Assembly: GCA_001766655.1 (NCBI GenBank)
Contig: MJCC01000005.1
Span: 126,913 to 163,351 of the forward strand
Length of the DNA: 36,439 bases
Reading direction: 5' to 3'
Source: Phytomonas francai
Taxonomy: Eukaryota; Euglenozoa; Kinetoplastea; Trypanosomatida; Trypanosomatidae
The translations under genes and the position numbers were made by a program. The notes under the pieces were generated by a model. The model was not told the DNA's origin. It made no database searches and saw nothing but the letters and a program-made list of their open reading frames with translations. Each line of letters opens with the position of its first letter. Position 1 is the stretch's first letter. Positions 8,392-16,306 of this stretch are shown in pieces.

Positions 8392-10284
8392 TTACAACAC
8401 TATACAACACTTCCCACACCTATGGGAGCTCACTTTTTTGGATTGCTGACTCACAGTGGGGGGTACTTCGCCATCTAGAGCTGAAGAATTGATACGGGAG
8501 ACAGACGCTTGATTCTCTCTGCCGGTAATTGAAATGGGCTCATTGGAAGTATTTCCAGCTCTGTTATTTACCCCGGCGCCGCCATTGTCCTGTCCATACG
8601 GGTGTCCTAGTTTCCCCTCGTGAGACCCGCCCGCGTCCACACCCGTTGGCTTTAGTGTCGGACCGAGGTGGGAGGGATCCGCTTCGAACGCAATGGACGG
8701 CGAAGAGCGGTTTTTACCCTGATTCCGGTTTAAGCTGTTGGACTGCCCATTCCGCCTGGCGTGTTCGCTCACGACGCCATGCGGCTTTTCTGCGAGCGGG
8801 TCGACAGCGGGCTCCGTGTTTTCCCTCGGGACCTTCTCCTTCGCGGGGCCGGCCGGCGCGTCCGGCGGGGCCGAGGGCGCGGGGTAGCCGCCGAAGCTGA
8901 TCGTGTACGTCTCGACCCCCGAAAGCATCGAAATCGGGGTCGGGGCGAAGACGATCTTGCTCGTGGTATTGAGCCCGAGCTGCATGCAGTCGTTGAGGCC
9001 GCAGGTGAGGACGCGGCCGTCGACGCAGAGGAACATGCTGCCGACGGGCCCGGCCGCGATACCCACGCAGCGCCGCGGGAGGGGGACGGGGGTGAAGTGG
9101 ACGGCCTCGCGCACGCCGGGGCCGAGCCCGAGCTGCCCGCTCTCGTTCGCCCCCGCGGCGTAGACGACGCCGCTGCTCGTGAGCGCGAGCGCGTGGAGCT
9201 CGCCCGCGGCGACCTGCGTGATGAAGTGGTGCCGGAGGGCCTCGACGAGGTACGGCTTCCGGCGCGCCTCCTGTTTTTTGCCGTTCCCGAGCTGCCCGTG
9301 GCGGTTCCGCCCGCACGTGTAGAGCTGGCCGTTCTGGTCGATCACGAGGAGGAAGCCCATCCCGCACGCGACGCGCGAGACCGGCCGCTGGCTGAAGCTC
9401 ATCACCTGCCGCGGCGTGCTCACCATGCGGCGGGACGACGTGATTTTATAGAGGGCGGAGTCCATCCCGACCATGTGGTAGTCTTCCCCGTAGCCGAGGT
9501 CAAGGAAGCGCACCCGGCGCGAGGGGATCACCGAGCGCGTCGGCGCGCAGACCGCCGAGAGCGCGCGCACGACGAAGTTCCGCGAGAGCGCGGCGAGGCG
9601 CTGGCCGTGGCCGGCGAGCATGACCGCCCGGGTCGCGACGCACGCCATCGTGGCCTCCTCGCCGAGCGCCGTCGGGGCCGCCGCCCCCGGCCGCGAGACC
9701 TGCAGCCCGCCCGACGCCCAGATCTCGTTTTGGCTCGTCAGGATCGCGAAGAAGCCGTCGCCGGCGACGCAGCCGCGGCCCTGCAGGGCATCCGGGACGT
9801 GGATGCCCTGACTCGCCCCGAAGGTCACCAGCTGCCGCCGCGCGCGGTCGATCAGGCAGCTCGTGCTCCAGCCCATCGACATCGCCGGGATGCTGTACCG
9901 TAGGCGGTAGATCGGGACGGCGAAGAGCAGCACCTGCTGGAGAACGCGCACCGCGATCGGGGCCACCCGCCCCGCCGGGGCGCCCGGGAGCCGCAGAAAC
10001 CCCCCGTCCTCGCCGTCCCCCTCCCGCGGCGTCGCCTCCGGCCCTCTTCGCGGCAGATCCTTCGCAGCCGCCCTCCTCGGCGGCGGGGTCGAGGAGCTCT
10101 TGAGCTTCGAAAGATACTCCTGGCCATACTTCGTGATCCGCTCCTCCTCCTCGTCGAGGGACCCCATGCGGGAATCGATGCGGCACTGATGGGCGTGAAT
10201 CAAGGCGAGCATCCCCTTGAACATATCGTCGCGCCCTTCTTTGCGCCGCCTAACTTCCATCCAAAACTCCGCATCGGTGATCAT
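8392..10284 (-). CDS. RCC1-propeller protein with C-terminal CaaX box (RPGR-like layout)
   Basis: A 630-residue protein; the ATG at 10284 is chosen over an upstream in-frame TTG. Residues ~1-60 are charged and helical, followed by a short Pro/Arg-rich linker. Residues ~110-455 form RCC1-type propeller blades, clearest in GQLYTCGRNRHGQLGNG, GVVYAAGANESGQLGLG and RVLTCGLNDCMQLGLN. Residues ~460-620 are a polar, disordered-looking tail. The last residues are CGKCCIVL: the final CIVL fits a CaaX prenylation box, and Leu at the end favours geranylgeranylation. The adjacent Cys could be palmitoylated. RCC1 propellers serve as GTPase exchange factors or scaffolds. A propeller, disordered tail and CaaX end is the layout of the ciliary protein RPGR. 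A role at flagellar or other membranes is inference. The propeller part is very GC-rich. It ends in TAA. Confidence 0.85.
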   Translation of the reverse strand: MITDAEFWMEVRRRKEGRDDMFKGMLALIHAHQCRIDSRMGSLDEEEERITKYGQEYLSKLKSSSTPPPRRAAAKDLPRRGPEATPREGDGEDGGFLRLPGAPAGRVAPIAVRVLQQVLLFAVPIYRLRYSIPAMSMGWSTSCLIDRARRQLVTFGASQGIHVPDALQGRGCVAGDGFFAILTSQNEIWASGGLQVSRPGAAAPTALGEEATMACVATRAVMLAGHGQRLAALSRNFVVRALSAVCAPTRSVIPSRRVRFLDLGYGEDYHMVGMDSALYKITSSRRMVSTPRQVMSFSQRPVSRVACGMGFLLVIDQNGQLYTCGRNRHGQLGNGKKQEARRKPYLVEALRHHFITQVAAGELHALALTSSGVVYAAGANESGQLGLGPGVREAVHFTPVPLPRRCVGIAAGPVGSMFLCVDGRVLTCGLNDCMQLGLNTTSKIVFAPTPISMLSGVETYTISFGGYPAPSAPPDAPAGPAKEKVPRENTEPAVDPLAEKPHGVVSEHARRNGQSNSLNRNQGKNRSSPSIAFEADPSHLGPTLKPTGVDAGGSHEGKLGHPYGQDNGGAGVNNRAGNTSNEPISITGRENQASVSRINSSALDGEVPPTVSQQSKKVSSHRCGKCCIVL

Positions 10285-10432
10285 TACAAAGTGCAACGTT
10301 CGAGAATGATCTGATTGGGGGTGAAATTTAGAAGCTTATTCGGCATATAAGTGCGTGACGCTAACTAAAAAAAGAGTAAATTAAAAGATGTGCCTCTCAC
10401 TGCACCAAACAAAGAGGCAGTATGATCTATTC

Positions 10433-10451
10433 CTGAAAAGGAAGAGAAGAG
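10433..10451 (-). promoter_or_regulatory. Predicted trans-splice acceptor of the RCC1-like gene
   Basis: The minus strand reads CTCTTCTCTTCCTTTTCAG, a textbook pyrimidine tract followed by CAG. It would leave a leader of about 150 bases before the ATG at 10284. Confidence 0.6.
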
Positions 10452-10452
10452 C

Positions 10453-10495
10453 GTATATATATATATATATATAAATATATATAAGTATATATGTA
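10453..10495. repeat. Imperfect TA microsatellite
   Basis: About 40 bases of alternating T and A with a few interruptions, next to the predicted splice acceptor of the RCC1-like gene. Confidence 0.85.
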
Positions 10496-11018
10496 TAAAC
10501 CGAAAGAGAAGTGTATATATATAATATGATGCTTGTAATAGGGGGAAAGGGGGGGGGGGGGTAATGCGTATGATAAAATACATGAATGCTAACACCATAA
10601 GATAATGCCCTATTCAGGCCCTTGCCATTCAATACAATACACTTAACAACATTGAAAGCAATGCCAAAAATATTCTCAGGTGTTTGACTTATCCTCAGAG
10701 GTTTGGAAATGGTAAAATACATGTAATTATAAAAATAATATCGTTACAACATACATTGGTATGTATATGTGTACTGTTTCATAGGAGTATACTGCGACTC
10801 ACATAGTTCTATTAGAGCTTTTTGTCTTTTTTTTTTTAGCCCTTCTCCCATTTCTCCCCTCCTAAAAGAGAAAACAACGACATAAGCCTAACAAAAACGC
10901 GTTTAAAGTGATATCCGAGCGTTTCCAATCGCCAATATCGTTTCGCTAAAATAGTTTACATAGGTCGTCATCATGATTAGTTTTCTCGAATTCATAGACT
11001 TTTTTAAACTTCGCTTGC

Positions 11019-11047
11019 CGCCCCCCCCCCCACACCCACCCCCCCCT
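11019..11047 (-). other. G-rich tract with quadruplex-forming pattern
   Basis: On the transcribed minus strand there is a run of 8 or so G, then TGGG, TGT, then 11-12 more G. Four or more blocks of at least three G occur within 30 bases, which meets the usual quadruplex pattern. It lies between the stop of the TPR/IQ gene and the splice acceptor of the RCC1-like gene, so it would be in the primary transcript. Confidence 0.6.
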
Positions 11048-11382
11048 CGCTTGGGGGAAAGTTTAACTCAAAGAAAAGGCATCATTCTAAGGCATGTACG
11101 GATTGATTTATTTCAGCGTCAAAAGACGCCAATCAATCAAGTTTTATTAATCTCCATCTGCGTGGAGATATAGATAAGTAAATTAGGACCGAGTAAACAA
11201 AAGAATGTACAATCCGGTATCATGATTATCCACAATTAGACGCCACTAAGAGTACCATAGACGGAGGTTTTTCACAAGCGAAGTCTACGCACGCGACACA
11301 CAAAAAACAAACAAACTGACCCGACCTCCTTCCTCCACCCCCCTACAACTCCTTTAAAAAAAAAAATGCAATCAATACCGGC

Positions 11383-14300
11383 TCAGCTATGGTGTTCCAT
11401 AATCAAAGGTCTTTCGTTCTGCATAGTCATCCTGAGTTCCTCGCACACCATAGAGCGGTACTTCCGCATCGGTGAGGCGACGTCGCCGTAGCGTTTAATC
11501 GCGCGTATCCTCGCGGCGGCGGTGGCCTGGAGCTCCTCCCGCCGCTCGCCCTCGCGGCGTTGGTAGGCCTGGCGGCTGTGCAGGAGCAGCGCGCGATCCC
11601 GGGCCGGGTTATCCCGCATGCGAAGCCAGCCGCGGAAGGCGCGTTGGATGCGAACGGCCGCGCGGCCCCGCGCGAGCCCTTCCGCGGCCTCCTCCGCGTG
11701 CGCGCGGCGTAAATACGCGGCGGCCGCGCGTTCCCGGCGGGACGCGAGGGAGTCACGGTCGATCGCGTCGGCCCACCCCTTCCGCGCGCGCGCGGCGGCG
11801 GGCTCGGAGAAGAGGGCGACGTGAAAACGGTCGTGCTCGGCGTCGCGCAGCCGGGCGACCTCCGCGGACCGCGCGAGGCACTCGCGTTCGTAGCGCGTGC
11901 GCGGGACGACGTCCTCCTCCTCCTCCTCCTCCTCCGCCCCGTCCGGCCCCTCTTCAACAACCCCCCCCCTCTCCTCCTCAACCCCCTCCGCGGCCTCTTG
12001 GGAAAGGCCGGGCACCGGGGCGAGGAGGAGGAGGGGCCGCGGGGCGGCCCGGCTCTCCTCGTCCCGCAGGGCGCTCATGCGCAGACGGAGGAGGTACATG
12101 TAGTATTGAATGCGCAGCTGGTGGCGCCGCCACGCGCGCTGGATTCGCAACGCGGCCGTTTTACGCGTCCACACCGTCAGGCGGTCCACACCTCGCCCAC
12201 GCAGGGACGCCATGCGAGTGCGAAACCACGCCTGAAGACGCCGGGCCGGTGGATCATAGCGTTCGAAATGATACGCCGCAAGCCGCTTCTTGGATAAAAT
12301 CGTTCGAATGAACTTCTGCAGCACTATCGCAGCGTATTCCCGTCTTTCTCGGCGGTACCGTTCGACACGAAGGTCGCTCAGGGCAATCGCGTGTGTTGCA
12401 TTCTGCTGGAGGGCATGCAATCGGGTCGAAAAGCCCCTCCATACGGCCTGTATCTTCGCTACTAAATGATAAATATCCCTTTCCTTCAGCCCCCTGTGCG
12501 GCAGGCCTTTGCGCGAAAGATAACGCACGCACACTGTTCTTTCGAACCATTTCATCCCACAGCTCACCGCGGCCGTGATCATGCCATAATATTGGCACGA
12601 GGACGGGTTTGCGGACAAGGGTACCTCGCCCCTGGCCAACATCGCGGCGTTTTTTTTCTCTTTCAAACAACGCAATCGCTCGGCGGCGCGAACCCGACGG
12701 GCCTCCCTACACGCCCATCCCACATCCCGCCACCAGCGCCGCCATTTCAGCTGAATGCGTCGCGCCGCGCGGTCCTCGACGCGCGCGCGAATACGCCGCA
12801 GAATCGCCTGCCGCTCGGCTTCCTTTGCTTCCTCCAACTGCTCGCGGGCCCGTTTCTGCCGAAAACGCTCCTCCTCCTCTAGCTCCTCTCGGATCGCATT
12901 TCGCCATGCCGTATCATGATCCACATCCCCGGCGAGCCGGAATATCTTCAAAGGACGTGATTTGATTGTATTTCCAGGCCCTGAGAGGGGGCTTTGGCTG
13001 GGCTGCGTGGTGGCGTCGACATCTTTGTCCAATACACGCGTCGAAGCAGAAACCCCGCTGTTCGACGAGGCCTCCCTGTCGAAAAGCCTCCCCTGCGCAC
13101 TCGACGACGTAGCCTTGGCGCCATCCCGGCTCCCATCGCGACTGCCGAACCTCGAAGAAGCGTCGCGTTGCGTGGCCTCGTGGGTTTTTATATTTTCCGT
13201 CGTCGAGATCCTCGAGGCTTCTCGCGGGGGCTCCTCCTGGAGGGGACGCACAGCCGCCGCCCCCGCGGAAGCCGTCGAGCCGCTCGCCAGAAAGCGCAGA
13301 AATTTGGGCTGCGATGTCGGGGAGAGGTTGATATAATAACCAGGAATCTTGTCATCGCGGACTACCGTCGAGGCTGGCAGATCACTCTCTTTTTTCATGA
13401 AAAGGGGGCCATCCTGCGGGGCCGAGGCCCTCGCCGAGGCTTTTTCGTCGTCTTTTCTCGGAGGCTCTGGGCTGTCGGAGGTGGGTGCGCTGCTTACGCT
13501 CTGCTCGGCGAGATTGGCGGGGGGGTTCGCGGGAGCCTTCGATGGGTCGGCCTGAGGCCCCGCCGCCTCGTACGAGGAATGTAGGAAAGGAGGATCCTCG
13601 ATCGGCTCTACGGCGGCGGCATCCTCGGTCGTGGGGAAGATAAAATCCTCCGGCGCGGTCTCGGGCTCGCGGAAGGACTTCGACTCCCCGGAAACGGCTT
13701 CGGTGTGGGAAGGGGCGTCGAGGTCGACGGGATTGCGAATCTCGACATCGGCCGAGTCCGCCTCGCTGTCGTGTGGGCTGGAGGCGCACGATGACATGCG
13801 TGGGATGTGGGCCGCGATAGAATGGGAGGGATCCTCGCCCTTCTCGGGGTTGGCGGCGCTCATTTCATTCGAGCACTTTGGAGAGGCGGCCGGGGTGCCG
13901 AAATGAAGCGTCGCGAGGGCCTCCTGCGCACGCACCTGGAGGTCGAAAGGGTTGAGTTTTATCAGCGGAGCCGCGTCCTCGATTGGAGCCCCGCCCACGA
14001 CGGGCGCGGTGTGAGAAAGAGGCGTGAGGTGGGCAGGTGGCCGTTTCCGCGTGTACTGCGTTCTCCCCGCGTGGACGACGGGTTTGGCGGATCGGGGAGG
14101 CGTTATCGAAAGGGCTGCCTTCTTCGTGGCTGATTTTGCGTGCGAAGGCGTCGGGGAGGCAGGGGGCCGCGGGTGGGATGGCTTCTTCGGAGCGTCCGTC
14201 AGAATCCACCCGTGCGACTCATCGCAGAGGCTCTTTAGCAGAGCGGTTGTGGTGTGGTCGCTGCCAAAGTGATTTTGCGCCTCTCGCAAGGCGCGCAGCA

Positions 14301-15168
14301 TCGTCGTGAGGGCGGCGGATCGCTCTTTTGCCGCCTGATGCCTGCCCAACGTGATCGCCAAGTTGTGCAGCGCAGTAATAAACAAAACGCGATCTCCATC
14401 TTGAGCTGCCATCACGCATTCCTGCGCGATCGGAAACGCCTCCTCGACCTTGTCCATACTCAACAGTAGCGTGGAGAGGTTCATCATGGTCGAGCAAGAG
14501 GGCCGTCCGCAGACGTGCGTTTCCACATTCCGAGCCCTCTCTAGACAATCCAGCGCCTCATTGACTTTGCCCTCTCGCCGAAGTTGGCAGCCCATGTTAT
14601 TCAACGAAACGGCGTGGAGAAGAAGCCATCCCTCGTGGTGTACTCTTTGCTTCTGGGCATTCTCTCCAGTATTCTGAGCGCTTTTGGGATGCCGGCGCCG
14701 TTCACGAACGGAGGCGTCTTTCTGAAACCAACGAATGGCATCCTCGGAAACCTGCAGAGCCCTACTGATGAGCTCATGACTTTTGTCAAGCTCATTCTGC
14801 CGAAGCGCTTCTATGGCATTTTCATTACACTTCATCACCTCCTCTAGCGACATGGCGGGCGGACAAAGGGGATCGGTATGTCTGGCCGGTAAGAAAAAGT
14901 GGGCATCCGCTGCAGGTAATCTTTTTCCTGCCTTCGCCCCCATTGTCCTTGAAGTGCCTTTTGTTTTCGAAATCTTTGAAAAATCGTTTGGAAGAGGCCT
15001 TTGAGCGGCGATTGCGGCGCTGCTGCTGGCTTCGCAGGTTCTCGAACGAAGGTCCCGCAGATACCGGGTGTTAGGCTCCGGCGAGATATTTGAATACACA
15101 CGTCCACCCTGCGAACCCGTCGCTCTCATCCCGCTTGCAGTGAGTGTGTGGGATGTGCTGCGAGGCAT
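11383..15168 (-). CDS. Large TPR and multi-IQ protein, probable calmodulin-binding cytoskeletal protein
   Basis: 1261 residues from the ATG at 15168, ending in TGA. Residues 1-104 are polar and low-complexity; an alternative start at Met105 would match the first folded part. Residues ~105-320 carry tetratricopeptide-like helix pairs (for example LHAVSLNNMGCQLRREGKVNEALDCLERA). Residues ~320-740 are disordered, rich in Pro, Ser and Glu. A charged coiled coil lies at ~755-800. IQ-type motifs, which bind calmodulin or EF-hand light chains, follow at about 802 (RRIQLKWRRWWR), 904 (KIQAVWRGF), 947 (IVLQKFIR), 975 (RRLQAWFRTR), 1006 (LRIQRAWRR) and 1171 (VRIQRAFRGW). Between the last two sits an acidic stretch with a glutamate run from a TCC repeat at 11912-11935. 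TPR plus IQ arrays are common in flagellar and centrosomal proteins; that location is inferred. Confidence 0.8.
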   Translation of the reverse strand: MPRSTSHTLTASGMRATGSQGGRVYSNISPEPNTRYLRDLRSRTCEASSSAAIAAQRPLPNDFSKISKTKGTSRTMGAKAGKRLPAADAHFFLPARHTDPLCPPAMSLEEVMKCNENAIEALRQNELDKSHELISRALQVSEDAIRWFQKDASVRERRRHPKSAQNTGENAQKQRVHHEGWLLLHAVSLNNMGCQLRREGKVNEALDCLERARNVETHVCGRPSCSTMMNLSTLLLSMDKVEEAFPIAQECVMAAQDGDRVLFITALHNLAITLGRHQAAKERSAALTTMLRALREAQNHFGSDHTTTALLKSLCDESHGWILTDAPKKPSHPRPPASPTPSHAKSATKKAALSITPPRSAKPVVHAGRTQYTRKRPPAHLTPLSHTAPVVGGAPIEDAAPLIKLNPFDLQVRAQEALATLHFGTPAASPKCSNEMSAANPEKGEDPSHSIAAHIPRMSSCASSPHDSEADSADVEIRNPVDLDAPSHTEAVSGESKSFREPETAPEDFIFPTTEDAAAVEPIEDPPFLHSSYEAAGPQADPSKAPANPPANLAEQSVSSAPTSDSPEPPRKDDEKASARASAPQDGPLFMKKESDLPASTVVRDDKIPGYYINLSPTSQPKFLRFLASGSTASAGAAAVRPLQEEPPREASRISTTENIKTHEATQRDASSRFGSRDGSRDGAKATSSSAQGRLFDREASSNSGVSASTRVLDKDVDATTQPSQSPLSGPGNTIKSRPLKIFRLAGDVDHDTAWRNAIREELEEEERFRQKRAREQLEEAKEAERQAILRRIRARVEDRAARRIQLKWRRWWRDVGWACREARRVRAAERLRCLKEKKNAAMLARGEVPLSANPSSCQYYGMITAAVSCGMKWFERTVCVRYLSRKGLPHRGLKERDIYHLVAKIQAVWRGFSTRLHALQQNATHAIALSDLRVERYRRERREYAAIVLQKFIRTILSKKRLAAYHFERYDPPARRLQAWFRTRMASLRGRGVDRLTVWTRKTAALRIQRAWRRHQLRIQYYMYLLRLRMSALRDEESRAAPRPLLLLAPVPGLSQEAAEGVEEERGGVVEEGPDGAEEEEEEEDVVPRTRYERECLARSAEVARLRDAEHDRFHVALFSEPAAARARKGWADAIDRDSLASRRERAAAAYLRRAHAEEAAEGLARGRAAVRIQRAFRGWLRMRDNPARDRALLLHSRQAYQRREGERREELQATAAARIRAIKRYGDVASPMRKYRSMVCEELRMTMQNERPLIMEHHS

Positions 15169-15528
15169 CTCTCGAAAGTGATCGTGGATTGGATATCTAA
15201 TATTTACATATACTAGATTCTCCGTGGGCTATTTTAGCTTCACCGAAAGCTAAGAGACTTGTAGCTGTGAAATAGGAAGATGGTGGGGATAGCAGAGGTA
15301 TTTTTTAAAAAGAATAGAAAGTGAAAGCGATTAACCCTGAAAAGATTTACACGTTACCTTTTGCTTTGTCATTGCGTTGAGAAGTAGCAAGGAATCCTTA
15401 ATGCATGTTAACTGAACCGATTTTTCAGATAGTATTGAGGCAAGTAATAGTTGTTTAGGAAAAAGTACCATGAATTGATATACTGCATAGTCAACGATGT
15501 GAACCTTATAGAAGGGAAAGCAGGTGAA
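15169..15528. other. Intergenic spacer between CutA1 and the TPR/IQ gene
   Basis: AT-rich. The minus strand has a moderate pyrimidine tract opposite about 15270-15300 followed by CACAG (AG at 15265-15266), a likely acceptor for the gene starting at 15168. Nothing else seen. Confidence 0.5.
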
Positions 15529-15855
15529 TCAGACCCTTCTTGTAGAGGTTTGCTGCCTTATCCAGTCCAAATATGGTGCGTGACCGTCTCCTATAGGTAA
15601 GCTAATAATTTCTGGGCAATCGTATGGGTGATTGTTCTTCACCAAATCAATGACAGCTTTTACACAGTCAGTTTGGGTTTTAATGATCATGAGATATTCC
15701 TCACTTTCATTCAGCTTTCCCTCCCACTCGTAGACAGAGGTAATGGAAGGGATAATGTTTACACAGGCCGCTACTCGATGCGTCTGAACCAAAATTTTCG
15801 AAAGATTGGAGGCTACCATCATTGTGGGCGCTGTAACATAGCAAACGGAGAACAT
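15529..15855 (-). CDS. cutA: CutA1 family protein (divalent-ion tolerance)
   Basis: A 108-residue protein, the normal length of the CutA1 core. It has the family's hallmark sequence in order: VCYVTAPT, KILVQTHRVAACVNIIPSIT, SVYEWEGKLNESEEYLMIIKT, a helix (VIDLVKNNHPYDCPEI), then ISLPIGDGHAPYLDWI. CutA1 proteins form very stable trimers of ferredoxin-like fold. They were linked to copper tolerance in bacteria, but their role in eukaryotes is unsettled. There is no N-terminal extension, so a cytosolic place is the simplest reading. The start ATG at 15855 opens directly on the first strand of the fold. It ends in TGA. Neighbours give no functional clue. Confidence 0.95.
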   Translation of the reverse strand: MFSVCYVTAPTMMVASNLSKILVQTHRVAACVNIIPSITSVYEWEGKLNESEEYLMIIKTQTDCVKAVIDLVKNNHPYDCPEIISLPIGDGHAPYLDWIRQQTSTRRV

Positions 15856-16306
15856 TTTCTTATTTTGGTCAAATTAAGAAGAGCACTGTGAAATAAATGC
15901 CAATAGGGAAAACTGCCGCACTCAGTGTGTATATAACCAAGCGAAAAATAAAGAGAATAAGGAAGTCCAGCTAATTAGTCAAATCGATTACAGCACGATA
16001 GAATTCGCATAAAAGCACTCTACTCTTAGTAGAATGCCTTGCAGCAAGCCCCTGAAAATGGGATAATCATATATGTATATATGTATTTATTGATTTATTT
16101 ATTTGGTACTTAGTTTACTCGGCTTATCCAGGTGTTTTATAGAATATACCTCTGATTGTGTGCAATAAATTTGGTATTTGGCAATCCTACTATTATTGCT
16201 ATTCTTGCATTCTCTCATTTCTCATGTTCTCAAGCCCTGCCGTTTCAAACCAGCACATCTTAATATCCAGGTTAAATAGTTCCATCAAAGCAGCAGGAAT
16301 CTACAG
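15856..16306. other. Intergenic spacer between DBP10 and CutA1
   Basis: AT-rich, with imperfect TATG/TTTA repeats near 16070-16110. A plus-strand frame entering from 16158 overlaps the DBP10 gene and is Phe/Ser-rich antisense; I do not count it. Confidence 0.55.

Larger units (their letters stand above)
10285..11382. other. Intergenic spacer between the TPR/IQ gene and the RCC1-like gene
   Basis: AT-rich with simple sequence: the TA repeat, a G-rich run on the plus strand at 10541-10561, the minus-strand G tract at 11019-11047, and another minus-strand G-rich stretch near 11324-11346 just after the stop of the TPR/IQ gene. I see no gene; the plus-strand frame over 10973-11173 consists largely of proline codons from the C run. 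Confidence 0.55.

Noticed and set aside
8761..9903. Plus-strand frame of 380 codons opposite the RCC1-like gene
   Set aside because: Antisense of the GC-rich propeller region, composed of Arg, Glu, Ala and His with no family features.
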